Positions 22,801-34,900 of a stretch of 64,000 nucleotides of DNA are shown piece after piece. The DNA is from Acanthosepion lycidas. Lineage: Eukaryota > Mollusca > Cephalopoda > Sepiida > Sepiidae. The stretch covers positions 47,319,750 through 47,383,749 of the forward strand of contig OZ010616.1 in assembly GCA_963932145.1 (NCBI GenBank), in the 5' to 3' direction. The notes under the pieces were generated by a model. The model ran no database searches and was not told the DNA's origin. It saw only the letters and a program-made list of their open reading frames with translations. The first letter of the stretch is position 1, and each line of letters opens with the position of its first letter. Both the position numbers and the translations under genes were made by a program.

Positions 22801-23661
22801 TCTATTTATTTTTTTGTTTAAAAGTCAGATAAGATAATTTGAACTTGACTTTTGATTTCTCAAAAAACGGTTGATTTTTTTTTTTTTTTTAAATTTGATG
22901 ACAAATTTGTCTCCTTTGTGGCAAGATATGTACAAAATTTTTTGGTGGACTTTTGTCTGTGACCTGAGTTACAAGGGTTTTACTGAGTTGGGACAAATTC
23001 AAAATGGCAGATTTGTGCATTGCCACTATATGCTAACATTTTCAATATGGTCAAGTTTCATATCTTTTGAAAGCTCTTTGAATGCTGGTTAATATTCACA
23101 TACTAACTATGATCATAAAATCAACAGAATTTGTGTGTGTGTGTTTTTTTTTTTTTTTTGTTTTTCATTTTCATTATTTTTCTATTGAGTTAAAAAAATA
23201 ATAATTTATTTACTTTTTATTGGTGTTCGGTTGATTATTTCTTTTTCTTTATGGGTATATATGAACATGTGTAGAATGTGTTGGTTATTTCTTTTTGTCA
23301 TTTTCTTGTCTCCTTATGCTTTCTTACTATTCCTTTTCTTTCTTTCTTTCTTTCTTTCATCTCTGAATATAAATGATAATGTCACAATGTTATTTCTAGT
23401 ATCATTGACAGGACTTATTTTTAGACTAATTTTTTATGAATATTCTGGGTTTTTCTTAAGTTTATAAATATAGGTGTATCTTCTTTTTTTTTTTTCATAA
23501 TTCTTGTTTAAATAATTAATTTAAAATATGGCTTTATGTCTTCACTTACCCATTTCATTTTTCTTATTTAGTAGTTAATAGTTTGTTTTTATGTTCTTGG
23601 CTTTATGGCATTAATTATGTAATGTTAAGTTTATAACTGTATTTTATTTGTTGTTGTTTGA

Positions 23662-23713
<52 letters not shown>

Positions 23714-24424
23714 TCTGGAGAAATTATAGTCATGGAACCTTAAGGTTGTCTCTTTCTTTCTTAATTATTTAATTAATATTTGGTCTTGTGTTACATTGAA
23801 TTCTCTGGATTACATCCACTTTGGAATTACCTATATGGATTACCAAACCCTTCATTACCTTACTAATATATATATATATATATAGCTTAAAAGCTATCCT
23901 ATTGTGCAGCATTTAAGCTAGCTCCTGTGGATGGCTCTTGATTGGGCTTTCATTTCAATAGGTAGGGAGGAGTAGATATAGTAGGCAACAATAAACTACA
24001 GAAGAACTCAAAATTGATTGCTGCATTTAAGTATTGTATTAATATTTAAGCTTAATAATGATTATTTTTCTGTCACCACTTAATTTAAAGGCAATTTGAT
24101 ATACATAGGTCCTTACTTTCTGTACAAATAATTACTTTTATTTTTTGGGTGACTTTGACTGGATTTTGCAATTAATTTTGATTATTCCAAAATTTATTTC
24201 CAACTTATAAATATTATTGTACAAAAAATTTGTCACAAAAAAAATCACCAAAATCACTCGCAGTAATGAAAACTTTGGAATCCAAAGATTTCAGGATTGT
24301 GGATCCAAATTGGCCTGGAATGTTTTTAACTTACTCACAGAATTGGCCTGATTCCAAAATGGTATGATGGGCTATAACCTCTAGGAGTAAAGTTGAAAAA
24401 GTGTGACACACTGACATTGTCATT

Positions 24425-24466
<42 letters not shown>

Positions 24467-27400
24467 GCTAGGATAGGCTCTTAAGCTTCCCATTTTACTG
24501 TATATAGAAACTCCTCAAAATATAGTGTTTTCTATATATTAGGTTGGTGCAAAAATAATGACGTAATAATGTCATTTTTTTACATATTTTTTAACATCAA
24601 TAAACGACATTATTACGTCATTATTTTTGCACCAACCTGATATTAGTTCTGTATATTTGAAATTGCAGTAGCCTAGCTCTCAATTTCAGTCAGGATTGTT
24701 TTAGGTGTTGCCATAGGATATGACTACACAGCCAAGTAATTTAAATTCAACTTTCATTTGTAGAATTAATATTTTGCTTTGCAATAAGTCACCTACAGAG
24801 TGCTAAAGGTTAATGTCAGTGGTTTTTCATTTAATTTTTTGTTCAAACTCTTCAGATAGATTTTTTTTTTTTAACAAAGTTGTCAATATATGTAAAATTA
24901 AAGTGTAATTTTACTTGTAACTTTTTTACAGAAACAGTTTGCTGGGACGTGGAACTAAAGTCGCTGTTGTACTCATTCAGAAAAATGCACCTCTTCCTCC
25001 TGGTAAGCTTATATCTTTGAGCAATACAACATTTACATTTGAAAATTAAAAGGTCATATTTAGAGGAAAATGTACATACACACACACACACACACACACA
25101 TTACTTTTCAGTAGATTTTTATTAGAGTGAATATTTATTATCAGGCTTTATCATAAATCAAAATTTGTCCATATAAAAGCTTTTACTTACACATGTTGCA
25201 ATATAGTAAAGTAGTGGTTCATATAAAATGTTCTGAATTTAAAAATAATAGAAATATTCACATAAATTATCTTTTTAAATGTATTCAAAAATCATTTAAG
25301 CTATTTATGGATATTAATATTGAATTAAGAATATTTTGGAGCTGCACTGTAGATCAGTTGTCCTGGGAGACAGATTCCAGGGGATGATACATTTTCAGTG
25401 TTAAGCATATTAACATTGAATTAAGACTATTTTTGAGCTGCACTTTACAGTATTTGAAACATCTAACTTTCCATTGAATAAATTTTCTTTTTTAAATGTA
25501 TTCTAAAATCACTTAAGCTATTTAAGGATATTAATGTTGAATTGAAACTATTTTTGAGTTGTACTTTAAAGTATTTGGAGCATCCAACTTACTGTTATAA
25601 GTGATTGAGCTGTTATAAATTAGTAGATTATAGATAAGAAGAAAAGTGAATTAAAAGTCAAAAGTCTGCATTCAGTGTATTCATTATCAAGTTGTTTTTC
25701 AATTTGAAATACTTATTGCAAAATTGGTAAATTGTAAATTGGTAAGATTTGCCAGATGTTTTAGAGTGCTTCTTATAATTCAGTTTTTTCCACATAATTT
25801 CTACACAGTTTATATCAAGACTTTCTTTTTCAATCCAATCAGCTTGATACAAATTTTGAAATATACTTATGTTAAAAGGTAGGAATCTATATTAATACAA
25901 ACAAATTCAAAGACATTCATGCAGATAAGTGTATATTTTTCTCTTTTGAAATTCCACATATTTGTTAACATATGTATGAATAATGATTTTCTGTATCTGT
26001 TTTTATTGATTGAAATATATTTCTTTCTCTATGCATGTGTGTGTTTTTGTGTGTACATTTAATTTTTAGGTTCTGTTTACAAACCTATATGCATTTATCA
26101 CAGACTACTTGCATAGTCACATATAAAATGTGTGTTTCTAAGACAGGGTGGGAAAGCATACAGGATAAAGAATGGAAATGAAGAGTCTTAGAAAATGAAA
26201 ATAAAGATCCAAAACACAGTATTATGATATTTTGGTGAGATTAAGAATTCTGTTTCCCCACACAATTGTAGTAGATACCATGGCGGTATTTTAGATGAAG
26301 AATTCTGTTTCCCCACACAATTGTAGTAAATACCATGGCGGTATTTTAGATTTTGCAAGTACATATAGCAAAACTATGCGCATACAAAAGTAATGGTTGA
26401 TCACTTTTTTTTAAAGTATATTTAGAGGTTTGAATTTGAAGGACATATTTTTAAATCTTGTTTTATTTGAACAGTCATAATTAAGAAAATGACTTTAGTG
26501 CCATGTTAACCAAAAATCTCCTCAAAGAGTGATTCTTGGATCACTTCTAATCAAATGTTGCTCTTATTATTTAGGGACAACAATTAATGATGTGTGTTTT
26601 AGTTTAGAGGAATAAGATATATAAGTTATCAGTGTGGAAAACAATCAACTAACAATTTGAATTTTGGCTGAGAAAGTTATTTTGCATTTTTATACTGATT
26701 TTTTTCTTTTAAAAAAGGTGTGAATCCATTTTTAGTAGTGTTTTTTAATACTATTGTTAACCCAGCACAAGACCCAAGATCCACTCAAAGTAGAGGGTTA
26801 CTAAATAAGGTTGTTGTAAGAGAGTACTAGGGTAAAGTAAGAAGTGTATATTATGAGGATATATAGGATAAATAATGGATGACCTTGGATTTGAAAGGTT
26901 TAAGATTGTAGTGATCAGGGAACCATCTTTCAGGAACCTGTTCTACAATGTAACAATTCTCTCATCACAAGGTGTCTTGATAGCAGCTTGGAATGAGGAA
27001 ATAGACAGCTGAGTTAGAATTCCAGTCAGGTTCATTATATACACTTACTCTTTGGGAAATGTATGGTTCCATCTTCTCCTCCGGCCATGGGTTAGATAGT
27101 AGGACTTGTAGCTCAAAAAAAAAAATAAAGGATTCATTGTTATTCTCAAAAAATTGTTAATGCAATATTCAAAATAATTATTCGTACAATCACTACCCAC
27201 ACATCCACACCAGTAACAAGACCCATGTCAAGTAATATGAGAATTAAAACAGACTCCTGAAAGGATGTTATTTTTTCTCTCTTTTTTTTAATCATTTCAC
27301 CCCAAGCAAGGCAGGAATGCCACTAATATACAGGGGGTTACAGGGAATGAAAATGAAAGAGAAGACTGAGAATAGGGAAGATTGAGGAAAAGACAAAAGA

Positions 27401-29540
27401 TGAACAGGATTCAAGAAGACAGAAAGTGGTAAATGATGTTGCATTCAAATTTTTGAAAAATGTATTTATCATGGAAGCAAGTAAATGGAAGGGAGTTCCA
27501 CAGGCGGGAAGTACAAGAAAAAACTGTTGAAGTAGAAGTGATGGTTGCATTTAGGTATTTCAAAAGTAAAACGGTAAAATCTAATAGCATGCTTAAATCC
27601 ATGTATTCAGGGTACTAGGGAAAAAGCTTATCAAAGTAGTTGCTATGAATAAAAAAAATTCAAAATAATGTTTCAGCTTTAAATAACCCACTAAGGGTTG
27701 GTAAACTATAAAAATCCAATCAATCAATGTTACTGGTGTGATTTGATTGTTGACAGAAAAGTTCAGTTAAGGATTCCTCCCTACTACTGGTATAATATAA
27801 CTTACTTCAGATTTTTGGGAGAGGATATAGTCATTGGTAAATGATTCCACTTACCCTAGAGATGCCATGAAGGATTCAGTATAGTGTTTTGATAATCTAC
27901 ATCATGTAACTAACCAACCAAATTTTGCCAATGTGTTCATACTTTGATCTGTAAAAATAGACCAATATATTCCAGCTAGAACACGTAGGATAATCTTTTT
28001 TTCTGTCTGTATTTCTGGAGTGAAAAGTTTGCATTCAGACTATTGTCCTCATCTTTGTTGTTATTATCAGAATGTTTCAGCCATTGCGTACATTGGCTTT
28101 CTTCATGCGCTTGTCAATTCAGATAGGGAATTTCAAACTGAATCCTTTGTTTAATCCTGTTTTCATTCTGCTCTCTGTGTCTGGGGATGTCTTGTTTATT
28201 TAGTGCTCTTCAGTTATTGCTTACCATATTTCCAATTAGTCTAAGTTTGTACTAACCAGCACAGGGATTAAACTCACAATTACTATGTCAAAACAATTCA
28301 CAAACCAACAATTTAATTTGCTAGTCTCTTAGAATAGCCTTCTCTTTTCATTGTGTATCATCTCTTATATATCATTTCAATTTTATGCCATTTTTTTTAT
28401 TTGTGCATTTTTAATGAAAATCTTGTTTAAGTAAGGTATTATCACAACTTTCTTTTCAAATTTTATTTCTTATTGAAAAATTTTCCAACAGTTATAACAG
28501 TATTTGAATTGTTTAGAAAAATTCTCTTCTACAGGTTGAGTATCCTTTATCTGAAATTCCCAAATCCAAAAGTCTTTCAGGTTCTGACATGACTTGCTAC
28601 AAATGGAAAATTTCAGAAAGTACTAAGGAGGTTCGTAGGGGATGTGCAGTTGTTGTGAGTGACATCATCTACACTGGATGGGGGTTCTCCAGTCCAGCTA
28701 GTAGTTGGTGTCAGTTTTTTGTTAGTGATCATCACAGCAACACCTTTATTTGTGGCTTACTTACAAAGTGTTTTGTGCTCAGATATTATTCAGAATGTTA
28801 AAAAGTCCTGCAGGTAACCCTAGGGGTAGTGAAAAGAAAAAAAGGAAAGCATTTATATTTATCAATATCACATAAAGTCAAACTAGATGTTTGGGGGGGG
28901 TGTAAGTTTGAAGTGCCTGACTGAAGAGTTTGGTGTTGGAACAACCACCGTAAATGAATTATGGAAACAGAAGGAGAAAAATTGTTAAAGTTTTTCTGCT
29001 GAAAGTGATAAACAGAAATTAATGAAAAATAGAAAAACACAGCACAGAGCAAAACATGATGATCTCAATCATTTTATAGATGATATATAAAAATTAAATA
29101 GCCTGTATTTCAAAATCATAAAAAATCTGAAAACGAAAGCATATTTGTGATGTAAATAGATTGTTATAGATCATACAATCTAGTGTTTTTGCATTTATTT
29201 TAACTGCTAAACCATATGTTCTAGTTTGTTTTTGTGCAAAGCTTTTAAAGAAACTTTTATCTTTTTCAGGTGAGGATGTAATTGCTACAGAACGAGCTTC
29301 CGCATTATGTAATGCTTGCGAACTCTCAATGAAATCTCTTTATGTTTTACCTCACACAGATCATTTAGTGGGATATGTTATTAGGTAAGTTCTAGAATTA
29401 AATAATATATTAACTATTAAGGACATAAAACCTGTGGAGCATTTAAAGTGTGTAAACTATAGTGATAGTAAAAACAAGCTAACAAAAATGTAATTCTATT
29501 ATGCATCTAATTTGCTAAGGAATTATAAATACTACATGTT

Positions 29541-29586
<46 letters not shown>

Positions 29587-29919
29587 CTGTGTGTGTTGTT
29601 GAGGCAGTAGATCATTATTCAAACATATATTGTTAAATATGACAAATGTCTATTATGTTTCATCATGAGCTGTTTTAAACTTTGTATAATGGCTTTAGTT
29701 TCAGGAGAAAAACTGTCCAACATTTGGATATTTTTTTATTATGTTGTTCATTGAGTTAAGCTTTCAGCACATGAGCCATCATCAGAGAGGTTTTATGTAC
29801 ATTACAACAGAAATGTTCACCATCAATTTTCGTCTGTTTTCTCCCAAAACTAAAGCTACTATACAAAGCTTAGAATGGCTCATGATCAAACATAATAGAC
29901 ATTCTTTGTCTTTATATTA

Positions 29920-29968
<49 letters not shown>

Positions 29969-30143
29969 GATTGATGTGAGTTTGTAACCCTGGGTTTCAC
30001 GCTATTTGTGATGTTCAGTTTGTTTGACGATTACAAATAGCGTGAAACCCAGGGTCAGAAACTCACATCAATCCAGCTAAATATGTTAGCTCTATCACTG
30101 ATATTGAGTACTATGCATATATAATGTATAAATAATATATACA

Positions 30144-30188
<45 letters not shown>

Positions 30189-31901
30189 CTATGTGCCATG
30201 CATGATATGCACTTAGGTGATCATATATCTTTTGATACATGACAGATTTTTTCCCGCATTAGGTTGTCATTTCTTTCTGCAGTAGACCAGTTGCCATCCA
30301 AGGCTATAGAACCCAGTCTGTCCTACTATTTACCCATAGCTCGGGGGAGAAGAGGATTAATACCTTTCCTGAGTATTAGCACATAAGTGAATGTAATGGA
30401 ATTTGACTGGAATTCGAACTCGGCTTTCTGATTCCTCAATCCATGCCACCATCCATTACTCCATCGTGCCTAGGATTAATAAAGATAATATTTGTTATCT
30501 AGCTGATAGATGCTATATTCACCACCTCAACTCTTGAGTTTTGTATACAAAGGTTATACAAATTCTAGAAGTTATTATTCTACAATAGAAGCAACTTGCA
30601 TTAAATAAAATATCTTTCACCACAGGGATCACTATCTTAAAGTGTATAAACTACTTAATATGTGCACAAAATAATAGTAATAATATTACATACATACATA
30701 CAAATATTTGATACATTCTCTTCTGGTGTAGTGTAGTTCCATGTAACCATTTAAAACATGATATGACTTTGGACTTAAAATGCCAGTGCTCAAAAAGCCA
30801 TGAAGGATGTAGCCAATAAATTGTACATTTTATTTGAAAATTGGAAAAACAATAAAAAAAATTAAATAAACAGGTTCTGTGGGTTGAATTTAACAAAGCT
30901 TGTTTAGATGAATTTTTGCTGCTTAAATGTACCATGTGTATATATATATATATATATTATATACATGTGTGTATGAGTGTTTTTTGCTTTTTTTTATTTT
31001 TTGTTTACAATAATATATATATTTTCTTATATTATTATATTTTTTATTATTAGTATTAGGAGATGATGATTATATGATGATACTGTCTAAACAGACATCA
31101 TCATTTTAGCCTCTCCCTTTGTTAGCTTTAACTGACACATTGTTGTAAGTCTGTATTAAAGTTAATTTTCATCTCTCTTCCCTTATCCGTTATAATAACT
31201 CTTTTTTCTGTTCTCTCTCTTCATAATGTAAGACCCCAAAGAAAACTTTTCTAGGTCAATTTATTTTTTGTTATTGTTTCATCTTGTATTTTTTATGTCT
31301 CTATTTCTTATTTTTTTATCTTTGTATATCTGTCTGATATCTTGATTCCATTTCATAAAATATAGTTGGTCTGATGAGATGAATATGCTTATATTCATGG
31401 AAATAAATTTATTACTATGGATTTTTAAGGTTTAAAACTCTCATATGCACTGAAATTTCCTAGTCAATTACAATTTGGTATATATTCAGACAGGTTTCGC
31501 TAAATAATTTTGACACACTTATTTTCTACTTATATATTGTCTACTTATTTTTGATGAGATCCTTTCATATTCACGAATAAGTTTTTCTGTGCATTTGTTA
31601 AAAGACGGGAGGAAAACACCATGTTGGCTCATATTGTATTTATTCTGAGTACTTTCGACATAGCATAATGTCATCACTAGAGTATTGTTAAATATAGAGT
31701 AAGTATTTAGTGTTCATGATTATGAAGGACAAAGATTGTTGTGGTCATCCAAAGATTACCATTTTTATATGTGGAGTCACAAATGCTGTATCATCGCTGG
31801 TTGAAAGACAGTTTTAAGGGGAGGTAACTAGGTATGGGGTAGAAAAGTTCCAGGCTTGAGTAGTTGCTAGATAAAGGAAAAACTATTATAAAAACTACCT
31901 A

Positions 31902-31937
<36 letters not shown>

Positions 31938-34900
31938 TTATGAATTTAAGTGCAGTATTAGATTGGCAACAAAGTCTCATTTTACAGTTGAAATGGCTAG
32001 ATGTAACCATAATTTCTATGTCAGGTCACTCTATGAGAGCTACTGGCACCATGTAACACACTTACTATCTGCTGCATGATCAGGTAAACTGGCAACTAAA
32101 TTGGCTCTCCCATTAGTCTTTTCTGGTGAGAAGGGTAGCCAGGTACATAGCAGGTTTTGTGTTCAGGTCTGCCGTAGGCTTATTACAAGTGTTGGGTCAC
32201 TTATCCTTCATTAGATTAGGCTATCCAACTAGGCGAAAGAAAAATCTAATGTAACACCGGCAGCTGGGCATCATCCAACTAGGAGAAAGAAAAATCTAAT
32301 GCAACACCTGCAGCTGGGATATTGTGTATATTGTCTCATTAAGCACATATATTGGATATTGTATGTATAAGTGTATATATTGGATATTATTGTCTCAATT
32401 TGACATTAAATTCAAATTAAAAGTTCCTTGAATTTTCAATGTTAAATGAAAATTTGCTTAAATTTACTAGCATTTTATGAGACAGCTGAAGAATGATGGC
32501 CAAAATATATAAAAAAAAAGAAGCATTAACTGCAATGCTAAAAGTATATTCCAAACATTAAATCACCGTTGTATGATAGGGAAAATTCTAGAAGATAATT
32601 CTTTGCACATATGCAGTGTTGATAATACAAATTGGATTTCTAGAGTTTTCTATATTTACAACTGAATACCAAAGTTAATTTTTTTTCTAAAGTATTTGTA
32701 TATACATTTTCTAAAAACTGGTATTAGTAAAATTGAAAACTTTTCAAAATACTATTTTCTAATAATGTCATAGTGACCTGAAAAATAAATTGTCATCTAG
32801 ATTGTTTCAAACTTTGAGAATTACTATAACAAATAAATTTAAAAGTTAAAAATAATAATTGGCAGTGATTCAAGAAATTAAAATAAATATTACTAATAAT
32901 ATTACTAGTACATATATGTAACATAGACAATGTATGAGACAGTTGGGGAAATAAAGAATAGTAAGATTGTATGGTTAGTACATGAGTGACTGAAACCAGT
33001 GGTCTTCTTGGTCCAACTAGTAATGCAGCTGTTGCATTGAGACATGTTTATTGAAGAAAAATGATGCAATTTCTCTTAGTAAAATAATATACATATGAGG
33101 AAACCATATATAAATTTTTATATATCAAGAACAATTTTAGGGAAAAATAACTGACAAAGTGGAAAATGTTTTATGTACCATGTTTTGTCCTCTAGAAGGA
33201 CTTCATCAGTCTATAGTAATGTTTTCATTGATGGAATTATATATGTCTAAGAGTGTTAGAGAAAGATATAAAGTCAGATATCAGTTATAATTATGTATTG
33301 AAAGGAAATGCTGGCTTTTAAATTTTTAAATTTTCAAGTTGTAAATTTTCTGTTCTCATTCCTTTTCCCTACACTTTTGTTTTGATCATTTTTGTTTTTA
33401 AGTATCTGATGAAGTCCTTCTAGAGGATCAAATGTATTACACAGAAGTTTTCCACTTAATCATTCAATTGCTTAACATTGTTCTGATATATAGAAATGTA
33501 TGAATTTAGGTAAAAATGGCAAAAGTGGAGAAATAGGTAAAAATGGCAACGATGGATAAATAAAAAAAATGACAAAAGGAAAAAATATAGATGAATATCC
33601 CATAATGAGTTGATTAAAATCTTGGATCCAATACATAATGGAAAAACATGAAGTCAAATTAAAAAGAATATTCAGCTAAAGCTCCCCACTCCTATGAGAT
33701 TTTACTTTTTAGGCGATTACATCTGAACACACTGAAAAACTTTGGGAAAAAACAATTATAGATCCACTTGATGAAACCGAAAAAAAAAAAAACCCAATAA
33801 AACATTAATTATTTCAGAGGCTATCAGACAACGATAGGGTCAGACTGGTGCCAGTAAAATTTAAGATCTTGTCTGATGCGTTTTCAATCTTTTAATACTC
33901 GTGTGTGAAATCTCTGAGAGGCGTCATATAGACATTTAGCAAATAGGTGTGACCAGAAATTCAAAAGGTTTGCTGAGGGAATAGGCTAAGTGAACTCGAG
34001 AATATTTACTTCGTTTACCATAATTTACCAATAAAATAATTAAATTAGACTCTGAGAGTCAATACGAAATCTGTGAATGGGATTCCTAACCTTCACCTTT
34101 GTGATTTTTCCGATTCCCCGATTCCGATTAATCATCCCAACACTAATATATATATATATATATATATGTCTAATGCTAATGTCAGCTATCAATTATAAAA
34201 TTAATTATAATCATCAAATTCACTTAAACACACTACGATTTGTGCTTTTACTGCAATTAGGAGTAGGAACTTAGCACCCCCACCAATAAAACTTCTAAAA
34301 ATCGACATTGAAAATTTAAAAAAAAAATGTTTTTAATACTAGGAGCGGGAACTTAGCCCCTATTTAAAACAAGAGGAGAAGAAGCTTACTCCCCACCCCA
34401 CTAGAGTAAATATATATTTAAAAATATTTATTTTAAAATATTGAGTGGGGGACTTAGCCCTATTTTAAACTAGAGGGATGGGAGCTTAGACCCATCCTTC
34501 TCGAACGGTCATAATTTTCTGTTGTCAAATTGCCATTTTTTCCTATTTATCAACTTTTGCCATTTTTACCGTTGCCATTTTTACCCTGCCATTTTTTTCC
34601 GCTGCCATTTTTTTCCGCTGCCATTTTTTTCCGCTGCCATTTTTACCGAGCACCAGAAATGTATATATCATATTCTATTCTATGGCAAAGTATTATTTAG
34701 AAAATATCAAATGTATACAAAGTGGTGTTTATAAATCTTTTAACTATGCTAAAATTAAATTAGAGAGATTTTATACATTTAAAAAATAAAAAGTTTTTTG
34801 AGGTCAAAATAAGATATTTTTATATAAAATCATTTTACTATGTCTTTCCATGTTAAAAACTTGCTGACTACTATATTTTGGACCTATTTATTAAAAAATA

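Larger units (their letters stand above)
19421..24931. other. TRAPPC11 intron 2 (5,511 bp)
   Basis: Holds two inverted copies of a 550-bp element bounded by (TA)n arrays, a Tc1-like element split by foreign sequence, a 42-bp palindrome, a mariner MITE and microsatellites. Parts not assigned are 20281-21150, 22505-23660 (AT-rich, with a CTTT repeat near 23335) and 24650-24930. Confidence 0.8.
25003..29269. other. TRAPPC11 intron 3 (4,267 bp)
   Basis: Holds a CA microsatellite (25078-25101), a local triplication (25262-25595), a 55-bp tandem duplication, a SINE, a LINE 3' end, a family-2 SINE and a pogo/Tigger-like remnant ending about 170 bases before exon 4. The stretch 25600-26240 has nothing recognisable. 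Confidence 0.8.

Noticed and set aside
26243-26351. CRISPR-like direct repeat
   Set aside because: Only two abutting copies without spacers in eukaryotic intron DNA; a plain tandem duplication.
30651-30935. 94-codon minus-strand frame in intron 4
   Set aside because: It looks like a piece of a dispersed repeat, but no domain is recognisable, and the right part is low-complexity.
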